DNA of 19,432 nucleotides from DATAAM01 sp036260075 (lineage in GTDB: Bacteria; Actinomycetota; Acidimicrobiia; Acidimicrobiales; JAHWLA01), in NCBI GenBank assembly GCA_036260075.1, contig DATAAM010000117.1:1-19432 (forward strand), in the 5' to 3' direction. A program made the translations under genes and the position numbers. Positions within the stretch are counted from its first letter, which is position 1. Every line of letters begins with the position of its first letter. The notes beneath the pieces were generated by a model. It had not been told where the DNA came from and did no database searches. It saw only the letters and a list, made by a program, of their open reading frames with translations. Positions 1 through 7,510 of this stretch are shown here, one piece after another.

Positions 1-97
1 CCACCAGGAACCCGCCGCCCGCCTCGCGGTAGTAGCCGGGCAGATCGGTGCCGCCGCCGCCGAGCGAGATGCGAAGTGGCGTGCGGGTGATGATCAC
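1..97 (-). CDS. GHMP-family sugar kinase, N-terminal fragment (heptose-7-phosphate kinase-like)
   Basis: The first 32 codons of a gene that leaves the window at its left edge. The GTG start at 97-95 overlaps the TGA of the preceding oxidoreductase gene as GTGA, so the two are translationally coupled. The visible peptide begins VIITRTPLRISLGGGGTDLP, the characteristic N-terminus of GHMP kinases of the D-glycero-D-manno-heptose-7-phosphate kinase/fucokinase type, where the Arg-Ile-Ser and Gly-rich Thr-Asp stretch help shape the sugar site. The ATP-binding Gly/Ser motif would lie outside the window. Family knowledge: such kinases phosphorylate C1 of a heptose-7-phosphate before nucleotide activation. 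The GmhA-like isomerase at 2059-2673 supports a heptose substrate, but a fucose- or galactose-type GHMP kinase cannot be excluded from this fragment. Confidence 0.85.
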   Translation of the reverse strand, partial: MIITRTPLRISLGGGGTDLPGYYREAGGGFLV

Positions 98-1074
98 CGG
101 GCGTATGCCTCCTCCACGAGGGCCAACGTGCCGAGCGCGTCCTCGAGCTTGGCGCCGAGTGCCGGACCGCCGTCGAGCTCCGCCAGGACGTCGTCGAGCT
201 CGGCTGCCCACGAGTGGTCGCCCGCAGGCCACTCCCACGTCGTTGCCGTCGGCGGCCCCATCTCCGGCGACATCTCGTAGAGCGTGAGCCGCTCCGGCCC
301 GTAGCTGCCGCCCAGCCCGGTGATCTCGATCTTGGCCGTCCGACACGAGATCTCGAAGGAGAAGAGATTCTTCCACTCCGTCCACGACGCGTGGAGCCAG
401 GCGTGGCCGCTCTCCGGCAGCGTGAGGTGGAGGAACGCGTTGTCCTCGACCTCCATGGGCCAGAAAAGCGTGGGCAGCACCGCGTACGCCAACCTCGGCT
501 CTCCGGCGAAGAAGCGGACGAGGTCGAGCAGGTGGACCCCTTGGTCGAGGAGCTCGCCGCCGCCTGATCGCTCACGCGAGGCGCGCCACTCCCGTTCGTA
601 GCCCAACCTGCCGCCGTGCCCGTAGCGGGCTCGGATCACGGCGACGGGCCCGAAGCGACCGGAGGCCAGGAGCTCGTGCGCCCGCAGCATGGCGGGGTGG
701 AAGCGGTGGTTGAACCCGACGCGGGCCAGGCGAGCGGCGTTGTCGGCCGCCTTCGCCACCTCGGCCAGCTCGCCGTGGCTGCGGGCTCCCGGCTTCTCGA
801 CGAGCACGTGGCAACCGGCCTCGAGGGCCTGCACGGCGTTGCGCACCAGGCTGTCGTGGGTGGTGGCAACCACGGCCAGGCCGCCGCTCGCCGCCTCGAA
901 CGCCTCCTTGGCGTCCGCGCACACCCTCGTGCCGGTGCCGAGCTCGGAGGCGAGCGCTCCGGCCCGGGCGGAGTCGACGTCGTGCACGGCGACGACGCGG
1001 CCCCTGCCCGCCAGTGCCTGAGCCCGCTTCCGCCCGATGACGCCGCAGCCGACGATGGCGACGTCGACCGTCAC
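94..1074 (-). CDS. Gfo/Idh/MocA-family NAD(P)-dependent sugar oxidoreductase
   Basis: A 326-residue protein of normal length for the family. It opens with a Rossmann strand and dinucleotide-binding loop, GCGVIG at residues 9-14. The family EKP signature (93-95) contains the usual catalytic lysine. A GGGELLDQGVHLLDL segment (171-185) includes the His expected in the active-site region of the C-terminal alpha/beta domain. Members oxidise or reduce sugars, nucleotide sugars or inositols, and in surface-polysaccharide loci they usually make keto or dehydro sugars. The GTG start at 1074-1072 overlaps the epimerase TGA as GTGA. The frame stays open far upstream, but that is a shadow of the epimerase gene and the Rossmann fold begins exactly at this GTG. 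The substrate cannot be read from sequence. The neighbours suggest a nucleotide- or phospho-sugar. Confidence 0.88.
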   Translation of the reverse strand: MTVDVAIVGCGVIGRKRAQALAGRGRVVAVHDVDSARAGALASELGTGTRVCADAKEAFEAASGGLAVVATTHDSLVRNAVQALEAGCHVLVEKPGARSHGELAEVAKAADNAARLARVGFNHRFHPAMLRAHELLASGRFGPVAVIRARYGHGGRLGYEREWRASRERSGGGELLDQGVHLLDLVRFFAGEPRLAYAVLPTLFWPMEVEDNAFLHLTLPESGHAWLHASWTEWKNLFSFEISCRTAKIEITGLGGSYGPERLTLYEMSPEMGPPTATTWEWPAGDHSWAAELDDVLAELDGGPALGAKLEDALGTLALVEEAYAR

Positions 1075-2033
1075 CGACGGTGCTCCGTTCGCTCCAGCAC
1101 CCACCGGTTGGCTGTGAGGTAGTCGACCGTGCGCTCGACCGCGCCACGGATGTCGACTGTGGGCTTCCACCCCACCGAGCACATCTTGGCGGTGTCGAGC
1201 CAGATGAACGGGTTGTCGCCGATCCACCCTCGGTTGCCTTGCCCGTACTCCACGATGGGCTCGACGCCCAAGCGCTCGCAGATCCACCCCACCGAGTCCT
1301 TCACCGTGCAGTAGCCGTCGAAGCCGAGGTTGTAGACCTCGAAGGTGGGGTGCTCCTCCAGCCGGTGCAGCAGGGCGGCCACGCAGTCGCCCACGTCGAG
1401 GTAGCTCTTGCGCTGCGAGCCGTCGCCGAGGACGCGCAGTCGGGTGGGATCGGCGACGAGCTGGCGGAGGAAGTCGACCACGTGGCCGTGCGTGTAGCGC
1501 GGGCCCATGATCGAGACGAACCGGAACACCGTCGCCTCGAGGATGCCCGCCTCGGCGTACGCCGCGATGTAGCCCTCGGCCGCCGCCTTGGACGCCCCGT
1601 AGAGGGAGGTCTGCACCGGGAAGGGGCAGTCTTCGGGCGTGGGGATGACCGCCGCCTCGCCGTAGACGGAGCCGGTGGACGAGAAGAGCAGGCGACGCAC
1701 GCCCGCACGGCGCATGGCCTCGCAGACGTTGTGCGTGGCGATGACGTTCTGTTCGAGGTCGCGACGGGGGGCCTCCCACCCGAAGCGGACGTCGGCGTTG
1801 GCCGCCAGGTGGAAGACGGCGTCCGCCCCGTCGACCACCGACACCAGCCGTTCGCCCTCGGTGACGAGGTCGAGGCGCTCGATCTCGCCGCGGAAGGCGC
1901 CGCCCTCCTCGAGGAAGCGCATCTCGCCCGTCGAGAAGTCGTCGACCACCACGGCCTCGTGCCCGTTGTCGAGCAGCGCGTCGACGAGGTTGGACCCGAT
2001 GAAGCCTGCGCCCCCGGTGACGACCACCCTCAT
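1071..2033 (-). CDS. NAD-dependent epimerase/dehydratase (UDP-glucose 4-epimerase-like extended SDR)
   Basis: A 320-residue extended short-chain dehydrogenase. The N-terminal NAD-binding motif TGGAGFIG is at residues 6-13, followed by the acidic D31-D32 that favours NAD. An SSTGSVYG segment (118-125) supplies the catalytic Ser/Thr, and the catalytic pair is Y145-xxx-K149 (YGASK). An R-FVSIMGPR segment near 161-169 is typical of nucleotide-sugar epimerases. Such enzymes epimerise, dehydrate or reduce a nucleotide sugar in the cytoplasm. The gene lies 25 nt after the SIS isomerase and overlaps the oxidoreductase by 4 nt, so it belongs to the same transcript. The ATG at 2033 has only a weak GGCGAGC-like ribosome site, which suggests translation coupled to the upstream gene. 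GalE-like, 4,6-dehydratase-like and heptose-epimerase-like roles cannot be separated here. Confidence 0.9.
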   Translation of the reverse strand: MRVVVTGGAGFIGSNLVDALLDNGHEAVVVDDFSTGEMRFLEEGGAFRGEIERLDLVTEGERLVSVVDGADAVFHLAANADVRFGWEAPRRDLEQNVIATHNVCEAMRRAGVRRLLFSSTGSVYGEAAVIPTPEDCPFPVQTSLYGASKAAAEGYIAAYAEAGILEATVFRFVSIMGPRYTHGHVVDFLRQLVADPTRLRVLGDGSQRKSYLDVGDCVAALLHRLEEHPTFEVYNLGFDGYCTVKDSVGWICERLGVEPIVEYGQGNRGWIGDNPFIWLDTAKMCSVGWKPTVDIRGAVERTVDYLTANRWVLERTEHRR

Positions 2034-2058
2034 GGCCGGCTGCTCGCCCGCGGGAGCG

Positions 2059-2673
2059 TCACAGGGTGAGCGACTCCCACTTCGGTGTCGTGGTGCACAG
2101 GCCGGGGTGCGTGACCACCAGGTGCCAGAACAGCGCCTGGAGGCCCTCGGTCTGCGCGGTGACGTCGGCGGCGTCGACGAGCGGCACCAGGATCGACGCG
2201 TCGGCCAGGCGGCGCACCGTGCCGCCGTCGCGGCCCACGATGCCGACCACCGAGGCGCCCACCTCCTTGGCCAGCTCCACGGCCCGAACGAGGTTGACGC
2301 TCACCCCGCGCTCGGCGTCGCCCCCGCCGACCGAGAACACGAACAGCGTGTCTCCGGCGCGGAGCTTCGAGACCTTGAGCCACTCGGCGTACGAGCCGTC
2401 CCACCCCTCGTCGTTGATGCGAGCGGTCAGCTCCGAGACGTTGTCGGTGACGCTGTAGGACTCGATCCCGGCCAGCTTGCGGAAGTCGCAGGCGGCATGG
2501 GACGCATGGCCGGCGCCGCCGCCCGAACCGCAGAAGAAGAGGCGACCACCACGCTCCCGCGTGGCGCGCAGCACCTCGACCACGCGTTCGACGTCTTCTG
2601 TGTCGGTCTTCTGGAGGATCTCGATCGTTTCCGCGACGAACCGCTGTGAGTGGGTGGTGGTGCTGGCGTCCAC
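2059..2673 (-). CDS. SIS-domain phosphosugar isomerase (GmhA-like sedoheptulose-7-phosphate isomerase)
   Basis: A 204-residue single SIS-domain protein of GmhA size. The phosphosugar-binding loop FCGSGGGAGHASH lies near residues 47-59. A second loop, FVFSVGGGD, is at 111-119. A C-terminal helix around 155-178 contains AQTEGLQALFWHLV, resembling the catalytic Glu/His helix of GmhA proteins. Family knowledge: GmhA converts sedoheptulose 7-phosphate to D-glycero-D-manno-heptose 7-phosphate, the first step of heptose activation. The loop differs from the classical GNGGSAADAQH form, so the substrate is uncertain. I chose GTG at 2673-2671 because AGAGAGGA sits 6 nt upstream of it. An upstream in-frame GTG at 2691 overlaps that ribosome site. 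It is the first gene of the sugar-activation part, 69 nt after the glycosyltransferase gene. Confidence 0.85.
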   Translation of the reverse strand: MDASTTTHSQRFVAETIEILQKTDTEDVERVVEVLRATRERGGRLFFCGSGGGAGHASHAACDFRKLAGIESYSVTDNVSELTARINDEGWDGSYAEWLKVSKLRAGDTLFVFSVGGGDAERGVSVNLVRAVELAKEVGASVVGIVGRDGGTVRRLADASILVPLVDAADVTAQTEGLQALFWHLVVTHPGLCTTTPKWESLTL

Positions 2674-2718
2674 GCGCTGTCCTCTCTGCACGCCGGAACG
2701 GGATAAGGACGAGTGACG

Positions 2719-2724
2719 AGCATA
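2719..2724 (-). promoter_or_regulatory. Possible -10 element before the SIS isomerase
   Basis: On the minus strand TATGCT (TANNNT type) stands in the 69-nt gap between the glycosyltransferase stop (2743) and the SIS start (2673). It is among the more AT-rich spots of the left half. A start near 2712 would give a leader of about 40 nt including the AGAGAGGA site. I see no good -35 hexamer. It could be an internal promoter separating the cassettes from the sugar-activation genes. Confidence 0.3.
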
Positions 2725-2742
2725 ACGGCTCGCTCGCCGGCG

Positions 2743-3972
2743 CTACGAAACCGACGACGCCGCCGGGTCGACGGCGCGGGCGGGCATGCCGCTTCGCGAG
2801 ATGTGCCCGAGGAAGCGCTCGTAGCGGTCCAGCACATCGTCCCAGCGATAGCGCCGCTCGACGTAGGCGCGGCCGTTCTTGCCCAGGCGCTCTCGCAGCG
2901 CTGCGTCGCCGAGGACCATGTCGAGCGCGCACTCGAACTCGGCGAACCCCGTGTACGGGATACCGCCGCCGCTGCGTCGGAGTTGGCCGAACACCACGTC
3001 GTTCCGGCGCTGCCCCAGCACCGGCTTGCCCTGCACCCATGCCTCCGTGACGACCATCGAGAAGCTCTCGAAGTACGACGGTTGGAGGAGGGCGATCGCG
3101 CCGTCGAGGGCGTCGCGCTTCACCGACTCGTCGACGAAGCCCGTGACCACGATGTCGGGGTGCGGCTCGAGCGGCCACACCGGCTCCCCCACGACGACGA
3201 GCGCCAGGGGGCCGGGGTTGCGGGCCTTGTAGGCACGGAACATGTCGGCCAGCTCCACCGCGCCCTTGTGCGGGTCGACCCTGCCGACAAACACCACGTA
3301 GGGGCGGTCGCCCAGCCCGTGCTCACGGCGGAACCGCTCTTCGGCGCCGGTGGCATCGAGGTCCATGCCGATGCCGAGCACGGCGGAGGGACGCCGCAGG
3401 CGGAACCGACGCTCGACGAACTCTCCTTCCTCCTCCGTGAGGTAGCCCAAGCCGGTGGCGTGGCGGAAGAGGTAGTCGAACAGGGGCAGGTGGATGGGCG
3501 GCTCGTCGTGCGCGGTGGGGTGCAGCACCGTCGGCGCCTGGGCGGCGGCGACGGGCAACCCCGCCCACGTCGTGTAGTAGAGGTACGTGAAGAACACGAC
3601 GGCGTCGAACGTGTCGGCCTCTCGCTCGAGCCACCGGGGCAGTTCCGGCACGTACGGGCCCTGCTGCCGCATCCACTCGCGCTGGAGGTAGAGAGGCGTC
3701 GGCCTGCCTCCCAACACGCGCGCGTGCAGCGGCCCGAACAGGTCGTGATCCCGCGGGCAGGCGACCGGGAGCCGGTTGACGACCACGCCGTCGAGCTCGT
3801 GCCGACCCTCGGGGAACTCGTTCGCCCAGTCGACGTAGCTCACGGCACAGCTCGTGAGCACCTCGACGTGGTGCCCGCGACTCGCCAGGCGGGTCGCGTA
3901 CTCGCGGCAGCAGAGCTCGGCACCGCCTGCCACGCGGGCGCCGTAGCGCTGCACCACGAACAGGAGCCTCAT
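2743..3972 (-). CDS. GT4-like glycosyltransferase, long type (downstream cassette, gene 3)
   Basis: A 409-residue two-domain GT-B glycosyltransferase, cytoplasmic or membrane-associated, expected to move a sugar from a nucleotide donor to a growing glycan. The N-terminal domain has the acceptor-side glycine loop RVAGGAEL (residues 13-20). The C-terminal donor domain begins with VFVGRVDPHKG (227-237) and carries the GT4 E-x7-E motif with E302 and E310 in PSYFESFSMVVTEAW. The ATG at 3972 overlaps the preceding TGA as TGATG. The frame remains open upstream, but that stretch is a shadow of the neighbouring gene. It is clearly paralogous to 6290-7510, including an invariant VVFFTYLYYTTWAG block. 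Donor and linkage are unknown. A mannosyl- or heptosyltransferase would fit the context, but this is inference. Confidence 0.9.
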   Translation of the reverse strand: MRLLFVVQRYGARVAGGAELCCREYATRLASRGHHVEVLTSCAVSYVDWANEFPEGRHELDGVVVNRLPVACPRDHDLFGPLHARVLGGRPTPLYLQREWMRQQGPYVPELPRWLEREADTFDAVVFFTYLYYTTWAGLPVAAAQAPTVLHPTAHDEPPIHLPLFDYLFRHATGLGYLTEEEGEFVERRFRLRRPSAVLGIGMDLDATGAEERFRREHGLGDRPYVVFVGRVDPHKGAVELADMFRAYKARNPGPLALVVVGEPVWPLEPHPDIVVTGFVDESVKRDALDGAIALLQPSYFESFSMVVTEAWVQGKPVLGQRRNDVVFGQLRRSGGGIPYTGFAEFECALDMVLGDAALRERLGKNGRAYVERRYRWDDVLDRYERFLGHISRSGMPARAVDPAASSVS

Positions 3973-5048
3973 CACACCACCGTCGCCAGGTTCTCGAGGA
4001 ACGTCGTCCGGGCCCGGTCCGCCGAGAAGGCGTCGAGGCGCCTGCGGCCCCGCTCGACCAGCTCCGACCGCAGGTCGGCGTCGCGGACGGTCACGGCCAT
4101 GGCCTCGGCCAGCAGGGTGGCGTCCCCGTCGGGCGGCAGCACCAGCCCGGCGTCGCCGATGGTCTCCGGCAAGGCGGCCACGCCCCGTGCCACCACGGGC
4201 ACGTCGAACAGCATCGCTTCGAGGACCGGGACGCAGAACCCCTCGTGCTCGCTCGCCGTGACGAAGCAGTCCGCGTTGCGGAAGAAGGCGACGAGCTGCT
4301 CGTCGGTGACGAGCCCTGCCAACCACACCCCCGGAAGGTTGAGCTCCTGCACGAACCGCTCGAGCGAGCGTCGGTAGCGAGGAAGGCGCCCGGCGCCCAC
4401 GAGGGCGATCTGGGCATCGGGGATCAGGTAGGTCGTGAGGATGTGGAAGGCCTTGATCAGGGTGTCGGGCCGCTTGTGGGGCAGGAGCTGCCCGACGAAG
4501 AGGAATCGCGGCCCCGTGGCCCGTGTGCAGAAGAGGTCCTCGGTGCGCGGGTCGGGCGGCACCCTGCGCAGTCCCGTGAGGTCGATGATGAGCGGCGACA
4601 CCCGGACGTCCTCGTAGCCGAGCGCAACGAGCTCGTCGGCGTTGAACTGCGAGTCGGCAAGTGCCAGCCGCGTGCGAGCGGCGAGGTCGGCCAGCTCCCG
4701 ACGTCCGCCTTCGAGGAGGGCCGCGAACACGGGGTCGTGCTCCAGGAAGGGCTGTGCCGGAGAGATGTTGTGGTAGATCAGCACGAGCTGCTCGGGTCGC
4801 TCGAGGAGGAACTCGCGCACGTCGGGCTCGCCGATGGAGGCGTGGAACAGCAGCACGTCCCCGGGTCGCCCCGACCCGCGGGGGTAGTCGGAGAGCGGAA
4901 GCACCTTCGATCCCATCCGCGAGTCGATGAAGCGGGCGTACACCTTCGAGGTCGGCACGATGCGGTGCAGGAGGCGTTGGATCTCCAGCGCGGCGTTCGT
5001 GATGGCGTCGGCGGGAGCAGCGGTGACGAGGACTTGGTGGATCTCCAT
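3972..5048 (-). CDS. GT4-like glycosyltransferase, short type (downstream cassette, gene 2)
   Basis: A 358-residue GT-B glycosyltransferase. The N-terminal acceptor domain contains LIYHNISPAQPF (about 90-101), an element shared with its paralogue. The donor domain begins with FLFVGQLLPHKRPD (182-195) and includes the GT4 E-x7-E motif with E269 and E277 in SEHEGFCVPVLEAM. A C-terminal ETIGDAGLVLPPDG segment (about 295-308) is typical of nucleotide-binding GT4 enzymes. The ATG at 5048-5046 shares one base with the methyltransferase TGA (TGATG), and the gene's own TGA shares one base with the next GT start. It is paralogous to 7510-8589. The two GT types in the cassette differ from each other, so each cassette probably adds two sugars or makes two linkages. 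Donor specificity cannot be read from sequence. Confidence 0.9.
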   Translation of the reverse strand: MEIHQVLVTAAPADAITNAALEIQRLLHRIVPTSKVYARFIDSRMGSKVLPLSDYPRGSGRPGDVLLFHASIGEPDVREFLLERPEQLVLIYHNISPAQPFLEHDPVFAALLEGGRRELADLAARTRLALADSQFNADELVALGYEDVRVSPLIIDLTGLRRVPPDPRTEDLFCTRATGPRFLFVGQLLPHKRPDTLIKAFHILTTYLIPDAQIALVGAGRLPRYRRSLERFVQELNLPGVWLAGLVTDEQLVAFFRNADCFVTASEHEGFCVPVLEAMLFDVPVVARGVAALPETIGDAGLVLPPDGDATLLAEAMAVTVRDADLRSELVERGRRRLDAFSADRARTTFLENLATVV

Positions 5049-6253
5049 CACCGGGTGGCGATGAGTGCGTAGTCCTGCGGCGAGAAGAGCAGCGTGTTCA
5101 GCCTGCGCACGTTCTCCTGCACCACCTCGTCGTCGCTCTCGGAGGTCACGAGGACGTCGTCGACGGGAGGCGGCGAGCGCCAGTCGATGCGCACCTCGCG
5201 GAAGCCCGCCTCCCGGAACAGGAACGCCAGGTAGGCAGGGTGGACAGGGTGGTGATGGGTGGGGTCGACGTAGAAGGAGTGGGCGAAGACGTACAGCGAT
5301 TGCGGGTTCACGGTCTCGATCACGACCCGGCCGTCGCTGCGGAGCTTGTCGTAGGCGAGGGCGACCAGGTCGACCACCTGCTGCGGCTGGAGGTGCTCGA
5401 CCACCTGGATCAGCACGATGCCGCCGAGGCTGTCGTCGGGTCGGGCCGAGAGGATCGACAGCCCGTCGCCCGTGTCGACGTCGAGGCCCTTGTCTCTGCA
5501 CGTCTGGACGAGCACGGGGTCGAGCTCGACGCCGATGCCGTCCACGCCCGCCTCGGCCAACAGCTCCAGGAACTCGCCTCGCCCGCACCCGATGTCGAGC
5601 ACCGGAGAGCAGCCTTTGAACTCGAGGGCCAGGTCGCGGTAGCGATCGAGCAGCTCGCTCGAGGAGCCACGGAACTCGGCTTCGAAGCGCTCGTTGAGGA
5701 ACCACGGCCGGAACTGGCGCTTGCTCTCGGCCTCCTCCAGCTGCTCCACGCGGCGGCGGAGGTCGGCCACGGCGGCCTCGCTGTGCACCGGGCCGCGCTC
5801 GAACGCCGAGATGCGCTCGTGGATCCCGTCGAACATTCCGATGAGCTCGTCGTGGACGTGCACCTTCGGGTTCTCCAGCGCGTCGGCCATCACGCGCAGC
5901 ACCTGGCGCACGGCGTCGGCGAACTCCTGCACCTGCTCGAGGACGCCGTGGGTCTGGCGGGCCACGGCCTTGCCGACCGCTCGGTGGAAGCGCTCCCCTC
6001 CCAGGACGGTGGACTCGTGCCTGATGCGCCCGGCACCGAACGCCATGTGGAGGTTGAGCTCTTCGAGCGCCTCCTCGAGGTCGTCGGTCTCCGGCGGGAT
6101 GCGGTGGGCGGCGATCCTGCGGAAGTGCTCGTCGAGCTCCTCTTCGAGGTCGTCGGGGACGAGCCCGTCACGACGGCGCTGCTCGACGCGCTCCCGGAGC
6201 TCGGCGACAAGACGGTCGACGTCCGATAAAGGGGTGCCCAACGGCTCGTCCAT
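5048..6253 (-). CDS. Coiled-coil N-terminal domain plus class I SAM-dependent methyltransferase (downstream cassette, gene 1)
   Basis: A 401-residue protein. Residues 1-180 are highly charged and predicted helical/coiled-coil, with a conserved GKAVARQTHGVLEQVQEFADAV block at about 94-115. The C-terminal methyltransferase has motif I VLDIGCGRGEF (218-228), an acidic strand end GVELD (241-245), a post-motif VVEHLQP (284-290) and a His-rich DPTHHHPVHP loop (330-339) that may belong to the active site. It probably O-methylates a sugar or caps a glycan chain. In the WbdD family a coiled coil joined to a methyltransferase sets chain length, but here the coil precedes the enzyme, so the analogy is loose. 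The ATG at 6253 is preceded by TACAGT 9 nt away rather than by a clear ribosome site. Confidence 0.87.
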   Translation of the reverse strand: MDEPLGTPLSDVDRLVAELRERVEQRRRDGLVPDDLEEELDEHFRRIAAHRIPPETDDLEEALEELNLHMAFGAGRIRHESTVLGGERFHRAVGKAVARQTHGVLEQVQEFADAVRQVLRVMADALENPKVHVHDELIGMFDGIHERISAFERGPVHSEAAVADLRRRVEQLEEAESKRQFRPWFLNERFEAEFRGSSSELLDRYRDLALEFKGCSPVLDIGCGRGEFLELLAEAGVDGIGVELDPVLVQTCRDKGLDVDTGDGLSILSARPDDSLGGIVLIQVVEHLQPQQVVDLVALAYDKLRSDGRVVIETVNPQSLYVFAHSFYVDPTHHHPVHPAYLAFLFREAGFREVRIDWRSPPPVDDVLVTSESDDEVVQENVRRLNTLLFSPQDYALIATR

Positions 6254-6262
6254 GTCGGCGGC

Positions 6263-6268
6263 ACTGTA
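6263..6268 (-). promoter_or_regulatory. Candidate -10 element of the downstream cassette
   Basis: TACAGT on the minus strand ends 9 nt before the ATG at 6253, with no Shine-Dalgarno in between. The paralogous gene at 9587 has TAGAGT at exactly the same distance, and both continue GTGCC. This suggests a near-leaderless promoter carried within each copy of the cassette. No convincing -35 is visible. Confidence 0.45.
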
Positions 6269-6289
6269 CAGAGGCGGTCGAACCAGCCG

Positions 6290-7510
6290 CTATTCGGCCT
6301 GGCGCGCCTCTCGCCTCCTGGAGGGCCAGGTTCGCGCCACCACCAGCAGCTCCTCGTACCGGCGCATCACCACGTCCCAGGCGTAGCGCCGCTCCACGAA
6401 CTGCCGCCCCCTGTGGCCGAGCGCCCGACCCAGCCGGGGCTCGTCGAGGAGGCGCAAGACGGCCACCTCGAACTCCTCGAAGCAGGAGTAGGGGATGCCG
6501 CCGCCGCTCCGCAGGGCCTGGCCCACGAGCACGTCGCAGTGCCCTTGCACGAGTGCAGGCAAGCCGTGGATCCACGCCTCGCTCAGCACCATCGAGAAGC
6601 TCTCGAAGTACGACGGTTGCACCAGCGCGACGGCGCCTGCATAGGCGTCGTGCTTCGTCTCGTCGTCGACGAAGCCGGTGACGACCACGTCGGGGTGAGG
6701 AGGAAGCGGCTTGATGGGCTCGCCCACCACGACCAACCGGAGCGGCCCCGGGTTGCGGTCCTTGAACGCACAGAAGAAGTCGAACAGCTCGTCGGAGCCC
6801 TTCCCCGGGTCGATCCGCCCGACGAACAGAAGGTAGGGATCGCTCCCCAACCCGAAACGGGACCGGAAGCGGTCGCCGTCACCGTGCCCGTCGAGGTCGA
6901 AGCCGATCCCGACGACGCGGTGTGCGGGCCGGATGCCGAACCGCCGCTCGACCAACGTGCGCTCTTCCTCCGTGGAGAAGGCGAACGCCGTCGGGTGCCT
7001 GAAGGTGGTGTCGAACAGAGGCAATGCGAGGGCAGGCTCGTCGTGCGCCGTCGGGTGCAGCACGGTCGGCGCGATGCCGGATGCCACCGGGAGGCCCGCC
7101 CACGTCGTGTAGTAGAGGTACGTGAAGAACACGACCACGTCGTAGGACGCGGCGTGCTCGGCGAGCCACGGGCCGAGCGCGGGCAGGAACGGCCCTTGCA
7201 GGCGCATCCACTCGCGTTGCAGGTGGAACGGCACGGGCTTTCGGCCCCACACGACGCGATGGTCGAGGGAGGCGAACAGACGGTCGTCGCGGCGGCGGGC
7301 GACGGCCAGGCGGTGCACCTCCACGCCGTCGAGCTCGGAGACGCCCTGCGGGTACCAGTCCGCCCAGTCGACGTAGCTCACCGCGCACGAGGTGACGGCG
7401 GCGACATCGTGCCCGCGCTCCGCGAGCCTGGTGGCGAACTGCCGGCAGTGCAGCTCGGCGCCACCCGCCACCTCGTGGCCGTACCGTTGGGCGACGAAGA
7501 GCAGCCGCAT
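6290..7510 (-). CDS. GT4-like glycosyltransferase, long type (upstream cassette, gene 3)
   Basis: A 406-residue GT-B glycosyltransferase, co-linear with 2743-3972 over its whole length. It has EVAGGAEL (13-20) in the acceptor domain, LLFVGRIDPGKG (227-238) at the start of the donor domain, and the GT4 E-x7-E motif with E303 and E311 in PSYFESFSMVLSEAW. The N-terminal block SCAVSYVDWA (41-50) and the VVFFTYLYYTTWAG block are unchanged between paralogues. The ATG at 7510-7508 shares its first base with the preceding TGA (TGATG). The stop at 6290 lies 36 nt before the downstream cassette's methyltransferase. Catalytic residues appear intact, so both copies are probably active. Differences cluster in the acceptor domain and C-terminal tail, which would allow a different acceptor. 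This last point is inference. Confidence 0.9.
   Translation of the reverse strand: MRLLFVAQRYGHEVAGGAELHCRQFATRLAERGHDVAAVTSCAVSYVDWADWYPQGVSELDGVEVHRLAVARRRDDRLFASLDHRVVWGRKPVPFHLQREWMRLQGPFLPALGPWLAEHAASYDVVVFFTYLYYTTWAGLPVASGIAPTVLHPTAHDEPALALPLFDTTFRHPTAFAFSTEEERTLVERRFGIRPAHRVVGIGFDLDGHGDGDRFRSRFGLGSDPYLLFVGRIDPGKGSDELFDFFCAFKDRNPGPLRLVVVGEPIKPLPPHPDVVVTGFVDDETKHDAYAGAVALVQPSYFESFSMVLSEAWIHGLPALVQGHCDVLVGQALRSGGGIPYSCFEEFEVAVLRLLDEPRLGRALGHRGRQFVERRYAWDVVMRRYEELLVVARTWPSRRREARQAE

Larger units (their letters stand above)
2743..6253 (-). repeat. Downstream copy of a duplicated three-gene cassette (methyltransferase - GT short - GT long)
   Basis: Gene order, gene lengths and TGATG junctions match those of 6290-9587, and each protein pairs with its counterpart by sequence. 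The two long GT genes share a 41-bp identical stretch (3560-3600 here, 7095-7135 there). The offset between copies is about 3.54 kb at the GT genes, as expected for a direct tandem duplication followed by divergence. Confidence 0.88.

Noticed and set aside
2713..4377. Long plus-strand open frame (554 codons) opposite the glycosyltransferase genes
   Set aside because: It is antisense to two genes with clear GT4 motifs, and its translation is rich in His, Arg and Val without any recognisable domain. This is a normal consequence of high GC content.
5240..6229. Plus-strand open frame of 329 codons opposite the cassette methyltransferase
   Set aside because: It lies wholly within the antisense of 5048-6253, whose motif I and post-motif are unambiguous. 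The plus-strand translation shows no domain.
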